A stretch of DNA of 64,000 nucleotides from Lingula anatina. Its lineage: Eukaryota > Brachiopoda > Lingulata > Lingulida > Lingulidae. This document shows, piece after piece, positions 47,520 to 60,239 of this stretch. Location of the stretch: NCBI RefSeq assembly GCF_001039355.2, contig NW_019775717.1, forward strand, positions 62,001-126,000, given 5' to 3'. A program made the position numbers and the translations under genes. Each line of letters starts with the position of its first letter. Position 1 is the stretch's first letter. The notes beneath the pieces are model-generated. The model was not told the DNA's origin and did not search any database. It saw nothing but the letters and a program-made list of their open reading frames with translations.

Positions 47520-49098
47520 CTTCAACTACTGGAGCGATTACTTCATTAGTATGCTAAAATCGGTTAGGCAGGTCGTGCAGCCGTGTAATTGCTGTAGAAA
47601 CCAATGACTGTAGTTGCAAATATTACTGAGCACGTGTCACACTGTCAGTCAGTCGCGCGGTCTGCGTTTGTCCTGCCAGCATGGGGTTACATTTCAAGTT
47701 AGTTGGTGGGTAGTCAGGCGCGAGTTATTTCAAACACATACAAATCCAGATTATGTAATACATCTGAGGATTTTGACCTAATAAGTACGATTGCCTGTCC
47801 TTCCATATCTGACACTGCACAAGATAGAACAAGTAATCATACTTGAAGCGTTCGAGGGGATTGCCTTTATTTTATACATTTTTGTCGCAAATTTCTTTTA
47901 AGAGCCAAAGGAATGCGCCGCTATGGTGTGGGTATAATTCCACTGTCCTGTTGTTCGGTCGCCATTGTTGATGTAAGACTTAGACAAATAAAGCAAAGCC
48001 CAGGTTTAAGTAAATACCCGCTTCACCAATTTCTTCACCAAGTTATGAATTAGGTCTCTGTTTTCTCGAAGATATGAAAAACACTATATATGCATATGAG
48101 GAGGCTTTGAAACTTTACAAGATACAGCACCGCTATAATTTCCCTGCTACATAACCCTGTAGCCGGCCAAACTTTTTTGTTTTGCGAATGAGCCGCAAAA
48201 TTAACAAAAATAAAAAATACGACAGCCCGACGCTTTTATATCTAATTTCATAATTATTATTACTATTTCTCAGAAACAAAATTGACTGACTATGAGCTTA
48301 ATGACTCCCCTATTTAACAAAATTGTGTTCGTTACTATAACAACAAGCATTTAAAATCAGGGGAAAATCAGGTTTGTGAGTAAATCCAAGCACTATATAA
48401 TCGGGCAATAAAGACGGGTCTCAATGTTGAGCCATGTTCCAGAACATTTGATTCTAACAACCACACGTAATTAATATGGGAAATGACATTTTATCTACAC
48501 GTACATAAAGTTGATATTTGTAGACATGTGAGAGATTTCTTCACTTGTACCATGGGAGCTTTGACCAAGCAGAAAATGTGTGCAATACGCATCAGCATTA
48601 CTGTATTCTGAATCGTTCATCCAGCAAATATTGCAAAGACTTTACCACGCAGCCCAGCATAAGAGCAGACCTATCTTCACATCAGTGGCGTCAGCATGCT
48701 TAAATAGCAGTCCAAAGTACGACCGAAGTTTAAGCGGCCGCGCATGCCCAGTTCACTGTGGATATGCATGCGCTGTAGGGGAAATCCCCCCGACCTCTCA
48801 TCGCATCAGTCTGCTTTTTTATTTGTTCATTTATTTATTTTTCTTTTTTGCGGTTGTTGATACTACATCAGGAACTGTAGTCTGCGGCCTGCAAGTCGGA
48901 GCTTTATTCTTCTGAGACAAAAAGTTAAAAGCATCACATATCTACTGTACGTGACATCATGCAGATATGGGGGGCCCATAATTTTAAATTTTCCTCTTAC
49001 ACTAGTCTCTTTATAATGTATAGGACTAGCTACTAGTACGCATTCAGTTACGTCATACCCATGACGTAATACACCATGCCGACGTAATACGTGTCCTG

Positions 49099-49794
49099 GC
49101 CCCCGTTTCACAAAGAATCTTAAATCCGTAGTCGACTAGCTCGGGCTGGGTGACCTAGCTAGGTCGACTACGCTGAAGTCGACTAGGAGTGTTTCACAAA
49201 GAATCTAACGTCTTAGCTTGGCGTGCTTACCAAAGTCGACGCGCTCGAGAAACTCTTCAGGAGGAGGTGTAAAATTCCAAAAGTTTCACAAGACATGACG
49301 TTTGATGGCCTCTTTCGGCCGAGAACGATCGTTTATCAACAATAAAAATCAGCCAAAACACAAACAAAGTTTGTTTTTGAACTTTATTGATTAGTTTAAC
49401 TTCAATACAACTTCTATACAACGGACGTCTAGCGGTCAAAAACATAAACAAACACGCAATCGGCTGGGTAAAGTGGCATTTTATTTTTTATTTCAATATT
49501 CCATAAATGTCAGTGCTATTCAAGGGTATTATAACACAATATCTTGAAGGAGGTGTGTTCTTTCCAAATTTTTGTTGTTTATGCTCTCATTTACCGAGTT
49601 TTAGTTGGGCTTGCCGACTTAAGTCTCCTCCCGAGGAGGCTTGAAATCGTCGACTAGCAGCTAAGAAAAAAATGACGTAAGCGACCTTTTAGATTCTTTG
49701 TGAAACGGGACTTAGTGACGTAACGACTTAATTACGTTGGTAACCAAGCTCTAAGTCAGGGAAACCAACTTAAGTTTTTTTGTGAAACGGGGGC
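49099..49794. mobile_element. 696-bp MITE present only in duplicate D1, CTG target duplication
   Basis: Starts GCCCCCGTTTCACAAA and ends TTTGTGAAACGGGGGC, perfectly complementary, with CTG on both sides. Duplicate D2 has the empty site (GTGTCCTGTATTATTGC at about 53557). Internal GTCGACTAG-type palindromes are numerous; no transposase seen. Confidence 0.85.
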
Positions 49795-49955
49795 CTGAAT
49801 TACTGCATATGTTTCATCACAGTCAAATAACAATGAACGCACTCAATGCGTCATTTTTCGTTAACTCAATGTTTTGTTTAACACAGTTGAATGAACACAA
49901 GAAGTCATTTAATAGGTTGAACTATTTGGAAGAATTAAGTCTTTTAGGTTTGGTA

Positions 49956-51396
49956 CTAGCCCTGGCAAATCAGTGGTCCTATTGTATGATAGCCTTGTTC
50001 CTCTCCCTGACCTGTGTCTCCAAACTTTACAATAGACACTGGCAGATAATCCGACTGAGTGATGTTACCTTCGTCTAATCGCCAGACGAAGTCATTTGAG
50101 TCGCAGTTGCATACTAAGAAAGGAATATGCAATATGAATACGATGTAACCTATGCATATTTTACTAGGTGTACTAGCTGTATATGGTATAGTTTATTATT
50201 TCATTCTGAGAACTTAAGGAAATATCACCCAGGCAAACATGCACGAAGTAGAAATGAGCAATATTAGAAAAACTGTTTCGGTGTATTTGTCAAAACGAGT
50301 ACATGTATGTCAAAGTTACTGACCTTCTGTAGGGTCTGCGCAAGAACCATCCATTGCGCATACACAATTGTTAAGGGCGCCCTCTGGATCCCCGCCCGCC
50401 CAAAATGGCGCCTGTTGTCCGTGCCGATCATACCAGGCAGCCTTATTTCTTATGAACGACCCGTAGCATTCGTACTTGATGTATTGATTGCAGTTAGTAG
50501 CAACGATATCTACATAGGCAGCTATTTGATCCGTATTCACTGAAACATGGAGCGGAAGTCAAACATTTTGGTCTTAAAATTGTAAAGATAAATTCAATTT
50601 TGAATTACGACTCGCGGGAAGAGCTTTTATTCAATATGCAAAACTGACTGTAAATAACCATACAACGGCTGCAACTCCCGTTGTTATTGAACAATGGAAC
50701 ATGCAAGTATAGTCGTCATAAAACCTCACAAGTATTAACCGATTTTTACCTTTGGTACTAGTACATGTAGACTGAAAACTGAAAATTTTGTTCTAAAGGC
50801 TCTGTCACACTAAGCGTATAGAGATTCGCCTGAATACCGCATGGCAGATCAATTAAATGCACATACTGTATTTGAACGTATGAAAACACCTGTTTTTTTG
50901 CGTATTAGAATGAACATGGCAGTGTATGGAATTGTTTTTGAACAAGTTAAAAAATCTAAGTATGCAAACGTACACCAACGTCTGACGGCGTACTCGAGAC
51001 GTATACGACAGAAGTCTTAGGAACCCCTGGCCTTGTGTCTCTGGTTATGGGCAGCTTTTCTCCTACTGGTACGTTATTACTAAAGTTAATACCCTATAGG
51101 GCGCATTTAGAACAATTTGATCCGTGGTCGTACAGATCTGCGGGCTAAATATGGCTGATCCACTTAAAAGCGATGCCGAAAAATTCCCTGATGATTTCCT
51201 CGCCTCCACACGCGCCATTAAAAGGATCTAATACTCGTATATAGTTGCGTTAAATCGAATATACCTACTTGTGCATATAAGAATTGGATTATGGTGCACA
51301 AAACTTGAAATGGTTTCAAACAAAAGTGGAATTAATTATGATTTCATGCTATAATACAACTAAGGTTGAATGATTAAATAAAGTGCAGCATTTTGC

Positions 51397-51451
<55 letters not shown>

Positions 51452-51680
51452 CAGCAATACTTACAGCCGTAAGACAAATCTACCGAATAGGACAAAGCCG
51501 GATCATAGCCCATCACGTGTGTCCTGTCTTCATAATCATGGTGAAAGGTCACAGTGGGTAGTGTAGTTGACATATCACAATACACCTCGAAAGCAGCCAC
51601 ACCTCCACCGCCATCTGGGTCAACCCAATAGACGCCGCTTGTGCTATTAAACCGTTTCCATTCTGTGCAAGAGGGCAAAG
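49956..51680 (-). pseudogene. Extra copy of the terminal fibrinogen-like module (duplicate D1)
   Basis: Exons 51680-51465, 50539-50324 and 50113-49956 match those of the complete gene at 55460-53716, in phase and ending in the same TAG (49956-49958). The open frames are intact (ALPSCTEWKRF; YIKYECYGSF; VCNCDSNDFVW). It lies beyond the stop codon of the D2 copy, so it could not be reached by the same reading frame. It is best explained as the second haplotype or a recent 3' duplication. Confidence 0.7.
51400..51447. repeat. (TA)n microsatellite
   Basis: TA run beside the donor of the D1 module exon; the D2 counterpart at 55158-55227 is longer. Confidence 0.9.
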
Positions 51681-52340
51681 CTAAGAAACAGGAAGATTCC
51701 ACGTGTAAGTTTTCCAGAACAAACAAACATGTTGGGATTGGAACGTTTAGAAACGTTTATCCACTACACAAAACTTAAAAGTTATTCAAGTATGCTACAC
51801 GTATTACACATTGTACCTGTAGTTGTCTTTTAGTGTCACCATTACATGCACATTGCATTACATTGCATAGTGTGTGAACAATAAAGGTAAAACTTAGACG
51901 CCCGACTTTGTTTTTGGTTCAAATGTACGACAGCNAGTAGAAACCAATGACTGGAGTTGCAAATATTACTAAGCACGTGTCACACTGTCAGTCAGTCGCG
52001 CGGTCTGCGTTTGTCCTGCCAGCATGGGGTTACATTTCAAGTTAGTTGGTGCGTAGTCAGGCGCGAGTTATTTCAAACACATACAAATCCAGATTATGTA
52101 ATACATCTGAGGATTTTGACCTAATAAGTACGATTGCCTGTCCTTCCATATCTGACACTGCACAAGATAGAACAAGTAATCATACTTGAAGCGTTCGAGG
52201 GGATTGCCTTTATTTTATACATTTTTGTCGCAAATTTCTTTTAAGAGCCAAAGGAATGCGCCGCTAAAGCGTGAGTATAATTCCTCTGTCCTGCTGTTCG
52301 GTCGCCATTGTTGATGTAAGACTTAGACAAATAAAGCAAA

Positions 52341-52394
52341 GCCCAGGTCATGGACATAATAAAGGAAGGTCTCTTATTATGTCCATGCCCAGGT
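52341..52394. mobile_element. 38-bp palindromic insertion with 8-bp target duplication
   Basis: CATGGACATAATAA and TTATTATGTCCAT are the arms, in 52349-52386. GCCCAGGT flanks them at 52341-52348 and 52387-52394. Duplicate D1 has a single GCCCAGGT at the matching site near 47999. Confidence 0.75.
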
Positions 52395-52625
52395 TTAAGT
52401 AAATACCCGCTTCACCAATCTCTTCACCAAGTTATGAATTAGGTCTTGGTTTTTTTAGAAGATATGAAAAGACTGAACATATAGATGGTGCAGTGTGTAC
52501 ACTATATATTATACATGTGAGAAAGCTTTGAACCTTTACAAGATACATTACCGCTATAATTTTCTTGCTATACACCCCTGTAGCCGACCAAACTTTTTTG
52601 TTTTGCGAATATGCCGCCAAATTAA

Positions 52626-52626
<1 letters not shown>

Positions 52627-52660
<34 letters not shown>
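52627..52660. repeat. Poly(A) tract in D2
   Basis: 34-base A-run where D1 has mixed A/T sequence (AAAAATAAAAAATACG). Confidence 0.85.
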
Positions 52661-52661
<1 letters not shown>

Positions 52662-53489
52662 GACAGCCCGACGCTTTTATATCTAATTTCTTAATTATTA
52701 TTACTATTTCTCAGAAACAAAATTGACTAACTATGAGCTTTATGATTCCCCTATTTAACAAAATTGTGTTCGTTACTATAACAAGCATTTAGGGGAAAAA
52801 ACAGGTTTGTGAGTAAAATCCAAGCACTATGTAATCGGGCAATAAAGACAGGACTCGATGTTGAGCCATGTTCCAGAACATTTGATTCTAACCATCAGCC
52901 GTGGTTAATATGGGAAATGACATTTTTTTCTGCACGCACAAAGTTGATATTTGTAGACATATGAGAGATTTCTTCACTTGTACCATGGGAGCTTTGACCA
53001 AGCAGAAAATGTGTTCAATACGCATCAGCATTACTGTATTCTGAATCGTTCATCCAGCAAAGAAGACTGCAAAGACTTTACCACGCAACCCAACATAATA
53101 TCAGTGGCGTCATTATGCTTAAATAGCAGCCCAAAGTACGACTTAAGTGAAAGCGGCCGCGCATGCCCAGTTCACTATGGTTATGCGTGCGCTGTGTAAG
53201 GGAAATCCAATTGAATTGATTCGACCTCTCATCGAATCAGTCTGCTTTCGTATAATTTATTTATTTATTTTTCTTTTTTGCGGCTGTTGATACTTTACCA
53301 GGAACTGTAGTCTGCGGCCTGCAAGTCGGAGCTTTATTCTTTTGAGACAAAAAGTTAAAAGCATCACATATCTACTGTACGTGACATCAGGCAGATATTG
53401 AAAGGCATGGGGAGCCCATAATTTTAAATTTTCCTCTTACACTAGTCTCTTTATAATGTATAAGGACTAGCTACTGGTACGCATTCAGT

Positions 53490-53560
53490 TACGTCATACC
53501 TATGACGTAATACACCATACCCATGACGTAATACACCATGCCCATGACGTAATACGTGTC
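53490..53560. repeat. VNTR with unit CCATGACGTAATACAC
   Basis: Three units in D2 against two, one partial, in D1 (about 49058-49095). Each unit holds a TGACGTAA CRE-like octamer. Confidence 0.7.
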
Positions 53561-53715
53561 CTGTATTATTGCATATGTTTCATCACAGTCAAATAACAAT
53601 GAACGCACTCAATGCGTCATTTTTCGTCAATATGTTTCAAACACAGTTCGATGAACACAAGAAGTCATTTGAAAGGTAGAACTATTTGGAAGAATTAAGT
53701 CTTTTAGGTTTGGTA

Positions 53716-55157
53716 CTAGCCCTGGCAAATCAGTGGTCCTATTGTGTGATAGCCTTGTTCCTCTCCCTGGCCTGTGTCTCCAAACTTTACAATAGACACT
53801 GGCAGATAATCCGACTGAGTGATGTTACCTTCGTCTAATCGCCAAACGAAGTCATTTGAGTCGCAGTTGCAAACTAAGAAAGGAATATGCAATATGAATA
53901 CGATGTAACCTATGCATATTTTACTAGGTGTACTAGCTGTATATGATATAGATTATTATTTCATTCTGAGAACATTAGGAAATATCACCCAGGCAAACAT
54001 GTACGAAGTAGAAATGAGCAATATTAGAAAAAGTGTTTCGGTGTATTTGTCAAAACGAGTACATGTATGTCAAAGTTACTGACCTTCTGTAGGGTCTGCG
54101 CAAGAACCATCCATTGCGCATACACAATTGTTAAGGGCGCCTTCTGGATCCCCGCCCGCCCAAAATGGCGCCTGTTGTCCGTGCCGATCATACCAGGCAG
54201 CCTTATTTCTTATGAACGACCCATAGCATTCGTACTTGATGTATTGATTGCAGTTAGTAGCAACGATATCTACATAGGCAGCTATTTGATCCGTATTCAC
54301 TGAAACATGGAGCGGAAGTCAAACATTTTGGTCTTAAAATTGTAAAGATAAATTCAATTTTGAATTACGACTCGCGGGAAGAGCTTTTATTCAATATGCA
54401 AAACTGACTGTAAATAACCATACAACGGCTGCAACTCCCGTTGTTATTGAACAATGGAACATGCAAGTATAGTCGTCATAAAACCTCACAAGTATTAACC
54501 GAATTTAACCTTTGGTACTAGTACATGTAGACTGAAAACTGAAAATTTTGTTCTAAAGGCTCTGTCACACTAAGCGTATAGAGATTCGCCTGAATACCGC
54601 ATGGCAGATCGATTAAATGCACATACTGTATTTGAACGTATGAAAACACCTGTTTTTTGCTTATTAGAATGAACATGGCAGTGTATGGAATTGTTTTTGA
54701 ACAAGTTAAAAAATCTAAGTATGCAAACGTACACCAACGTCTGACGGCGTACTCGAGACGTATATACGACAGAAGTCTTAGGAACCCCTTGTGTCTCTGG
54801 TTATGGGCAACTTTTCTCCTACTGGTACGTTATTACTAAAGTTAATACCCTATAGGGCGCATTTAGAACAATTTGATCCGTGGTCGTACCGATCTGCGGG
54901 CTAAATATGGCTGATCCACTTAAAAGCGATGCCGAAAAATTCCCTGATGATTTCCTCGCCTCCACACGCGCCATTAAAAGGATCTAATATTCGTATATAG
55001 TTGCGTTAAATCGAATATACTTGTGCATATAAGAATTGGATTATGGTGCACAAAACTTGAAATGGTTTCAAACAAAAGTGGAATTTATTATGATTTCATG
55101 CTATAATACAACTAAGGTTGAATGATTAAATAAAGTGCTGCATTTTGCTTAAAATAA

Positions 55158-55231
<74 letters not shown>

Positions 55232-57659
55232 CAGCAATACTTACAGCCGTAAGACAAATCTACCGAATAGGACAAAGCCGGATCATAGCCCATCACGTGT
55301 GACCTGTCTTCATAATCATGGTGAAAGGTCACAGTGGGTGGTGTAGTTGACATATCACAATACACCTCGAAAGCAGCCACACCTCCACCGCCATCTGGGT
55401 CAACCCAATAGACGCCGCTTGTGCTATTAAACCGTTTCCATTCTGTGCAAGAGGGCAAAGCTAAGAAACAGGAAGATTCCACGTGTAAGTTTTCCAGAAC
55501 AAACAAACATGTTGGGATTGGAACGTTTAGAAACGTTTATCCACTACACAAAACTTAAAAGTTATTCAAGCATGCTACACGTATTACACATTGTACCTGT
55601 TGTTGTCTTTTAGTGTCACCATTACATGCACATTACATTACATTGCATAGTGCGTGAAGAATAAAGGTAAAACTTAGACGCCCGACTTTGTTTTTGGTTC
55701 AAATGTACGACAGCAGTAACATATTGAAATTCAACTAAATCGGAATGATTTCCTGAGCAATTATATAGTGAATGTCCTAACACCCGACTTCAACTTAGAA
55801 AAATATGGGGTTTCTTTCCTGTAATATGGGGTTATTTTCCTCTTAAATGGCAAGATATACGGCGCTTAAAGCGATAATAACTCTTCCTTTGAGATTCAAA
55901 ATTCCGCAAGAAATACATTCTAAACAACACATGGAAATATATTATATTGCATTTCCCACTAAAACGGCTGTTATTGTAGTAAAACTAAAATTTGTGCTTG
56001 TCAATAGGGCTTTCGGTGCCTTTCTTCCCGGTCGTCAAGGCATCCGTTGCCAAGGATGTTGGCGCATCACGCGGATTCTCGCGTGCATTCGAGACCAAAA
56101 TAACATGTTTCGGGATAAGATATAGCAGGCGCATAACACAATCCTCAGACGTAAGTTGCGAGTTTTTGTACAGTGTGTCGGATAACGAAAAGCCCAGAAC
56201 AGCACAGGTTGTAGATATACATGCATTCTGAGCAATAAGACGATTACACGGTATATCGTAGGAATCTTATTTTATTGTAATAAACTGTTGTTGTTGTCTG
56301 CTTTTCCCGCGGTTTTAAGTAGGTCATCAGAAAACCCCGCTCGATTTCGCGTGACTATGCCATGTCAGAGAGGGCTCCATCAGTTAAAATCTCTTAAGAG
56401 AATTTAAAGCAATAATAACTCTTCCTTTGAGATTCAAAATTCCGCATGAAATACATTGTAAACAACGCATGGAAATATATTCTATTGTATTTTACCACTA
56501 AAACGACCGTTATTGTAATAAAACTAAATTCTGTGCTTGTCAATAGGGCTTTCGATGCCTTTCTTCCCGGTCATCAAGGCATTCGTTGCTAATGACCTAA
56601 TGGTGTCACGCGGATTCTCGCGTTCATTCGAGACCAAAATAACATATGGCGCCAAACGCATTAATGCAGACGCAGACGTAAGTTGCGAGTTTTTGTACAG
56701 TGCGTCGGATAACGAAAAGCCCAGAATGGCACACATTGTGGATATTAATGTATTTTTAACAAAAAGAAGAATATATCTCATGAATCTTATACAGTGTTGT
56801 TGTTGTCTGCTTTTCCCGCGGTTTTAAGTAGGTCAACAGTGGCTATGCGATGTCAGAGAGAGCTCCGTCAGTTAAAATCTCTTAAGAGATTTTAACAAAA
56901 AACCGTACGTTTAGAAAAAAAAACCCTGGATTAACTTTGAATGCAGTAATGGGGTCGTTGACCATTGGTAAGTACGGGAAAATTGCCGTTTTTTCCGGGA
57001 AAATCCAATTTTTGGCCAAAACGAAGAGTTATTATGACTTTAACAAAAAACCAAGCGTTTAGGAAAAAACCCTGGACTAACTTTGAATGCAGGAATGGGG
57101 TCGTTGACCATTGGTAAGTACTAGAAAATTGTCGTTTACGCCAGGAAAATCCAATTTTTGGCCAAAACGAAGAGTTATTATTACTTTAATAACAGTGAAT
57201 CACATAAAGACAGATAATGAGAGAAATGTTATAATAAATATTAAATGAAAGTTTACCAGGTTGACATTCCAATGGCCCAATGGTATAATAGCCATATTCA
57301 CCGGCGTTCCCCGTGTCACCATTGAAGAAAGCTTCAATTGGGAGCAAGGACTTGTCTGTGAAATATCCCTCGTCTTCCCTCAACACATTATCGTTCTTGT
57401 TACAGTTGCAATCACTTCTGCCGTCTGAATTAAACATGATTGGCCTTGTTGAACACATTGTCTATACGTTATTTCAAGCAAAACCATAAAACAAAATGTA
57501 CGTGAGGAAGAACATAAACTACGGCATAGAAAAATAATAGATAAGAACTTACCGACACAGTTTCCAGCAACTCCACAAGCACACGAATTCGCAATATTAC
57601 CACCAGCCCAATACGGGATTCTTGTACCACCTAAATAAAACCAATTTTAAGCCACAATG

Positions 57660-57720
<61 letters not shown>

Positions 57721-60200
57721 TTATTATTTCAACAAAAAAGTCATTGTTTGAAATGGTTTTGCGTGTCATTGGTTTTACTCATTTTAAAGTGATATCGAAG
57801 ATATCGCCTAAGTTGCATTTGCCTTGCGAGATCGGTACAGTACCTGTATACTACCGGTACACCTAATGGAAGTTAAAGTTGTGTGTATTTTATTCTGTCC
57901 ACGTGGATGCTACAAATCGTATGCTTAGGACCCTATATAATATTGGCTCAATATCATATAGAGCCCCAAAGGATAATGCCTGAGAGAGACGCCGTCCGTT
58001 AGGCTATTGAGCTAAGACATTACCTCTGTCAGTAACGTAGTTGCAATTTCCAAGATTTTTTGCACTTTTGCACCTCCACTTGGCATACTGGGAGCACGTG
58101 GCAATGGTGTCCACGAAAGGTGTCACCTGGGTAGAAATATCTATACCTAAATAGTTCATAGTCTGGCTCCAACTCCCACAGGCCTCATGACCCTAGAATA
58201 TAGAATACAATACACGACGCATTTCAAAAGTTTGCTACTATACAGATTCACATTTCTTCATTGATATACATACTTATACGGATATACACAACTTAGTGCA
58301 TCGTTACACATGATTTATATGCGTATGTATGAAAACATGTTAGGCGATAGATTACATGTACATGGAACTAACCGCGATTTTGTTCATTAAACACGACGTT
58401 TTTGTACCTTACCGAGTCTGTTGTGATAACTACAGTAATACATTACCAAAATCTGACTTGACTCTTCCATATCTCTAGTGTGATGAATGATTGTCTTCCC
58501 AGGTGGCGTGGTAGTCATGTCGCACTCTACTAAGAAAGGCCCAACACCGTAGTTGGCCCCGTCAGGGTCGATTTCAAACTGACCGCTGTACCGAAATCCA
58601 TGCATGTAGTACTCATAGCACGAACTCATAATGGCTGTAAAATTAAAGCAAATCATGGCGACAGCTTGAAATGTAGGACTCATTTGTGTTGTCTAGTTAT
58701 GCGCCATATTTTTCACAAACTCCATTTGTATACGGCATAGAATGTGCTTTGATCTTTTAAAGACACACGCAAAGATACAAATCACCAATACGGGTATCAG
58801 TTCCTTAAAGCAATAATAACTCTTCCTTTGAGATTCAAAATTCCGCATGAAATACATTGTAAACAACGCATGGAAATATATTCTATTGTATTTTACCACT
58901 AAAACGGCCGTTATTGCAGTAAAACTAAAATCTGCGCTTGTCAATAGGGCTTTCGATGCTTTCATCAAGGTATTCGTTGCTAATGACGTAATGGTGTCAC
59001 GCGGATTCTCGCGTTCATTCGAGACCAAAATAACATAGGCCGCCAAACGCATTAATGCGGACGCAGACGTAAGTTGCGAGTTTTTGTACAGTGCGTCGGA
59101 TAACGAAAAGCCCAGAATGGCACACATTGTGGATATTAATGTATTTTTAACAAAAAGACGAATATATCTCATGAATCTTATATAGTGTTGTTGTTGTCTG
59201 CTTTTCCCGCGGTTTTAAGTAGGTCAAAAGTGACTATGCGATGTCAGAGAGAGCTCCGTCAGTTAAAATCTCTTAAGAGACTTTAACAAAAAACCGTACG
59301 TTTAGGAAAAAAACCCTGGATTAACTTTGAATGCAGGAATGGGGTCGCTGAGCATTGGTAAGTACGGGAAAATTGCCGTTTACTCCAGGAAAATCCAATT
59401 TTTGGCCAAAATGAAGAGTTATTATGACTTTAAACGAATTATATATTATTATTAAATTGAATAGGTCCATATTCCGCCGCAGGGCCACCAAACAAAGAGT
59501 CAGCAGAATCAAGGAATTTTTCACAGCGGAAAATTATACTTACAAACACATTTGTGAGTTATCTCCAAATATTTCCCTTGCCCAGGGCATGGATCACCAA
59601 ACACTCCACTACTTGAACTGACTGTACAGCTAGTACGCTGCTGACACAGGTCCTTCACGACTTTAATAGTAGCTATCTGATCTGCCCTGCAGTTAATGCT
59701 CTCCTGCCCGTAAAATACATCCAGAATGTCTTTCCAGGTCCCAGTAGGACAGGACAGAGAGACGGAGCCTCCCTCATTTATCTGGCTTGTAGTGGTGTAA
59801 CCTTGAAAAACCAAACAGTGGTTTCAGAACTGATACATGTAATGAATTGGTATAAGCATGGTATTTCATATGTTTTGATATCATTTCATGTTAACGTTTG
59901 TGCATAATTATAATATAGATAAAGTGAATAAATGAATAAGTTAGTACATGGGATTTTTTGCTGCTAAATTTACCCGCCATTATATATTTTTACAAGTAAA
60001 ACCAGAGAAAACTGCCATGTTGACAGCAAAGAGCTACTTAGCAATACCTTTTTTTCACTGGGATTCATTGGCCTAAAGGTAAGTAAGCACACATACCATG
60101 TTGGGACCATATCTATAGCATACACCTGACTTATACATAGCGTGGTCAGAAAGATGTCCTCATTAGACTACATGGGTGTGTTTTCAATTGGTTTATGCGT

Positions 60201-60239
<39 letters not shown>

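Larger units (their letters stand above)
47594..51934. repeat. Tandem duplicate D1
   Basis: Near-identical to 51936-55716, joined at a single N (51935). Contains module 3 exons of the lectin-like gene and a private 696-base MITE. The 5' half (47.9-49.9 kb) shows no further coding sequence. Confidence 0.85.
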
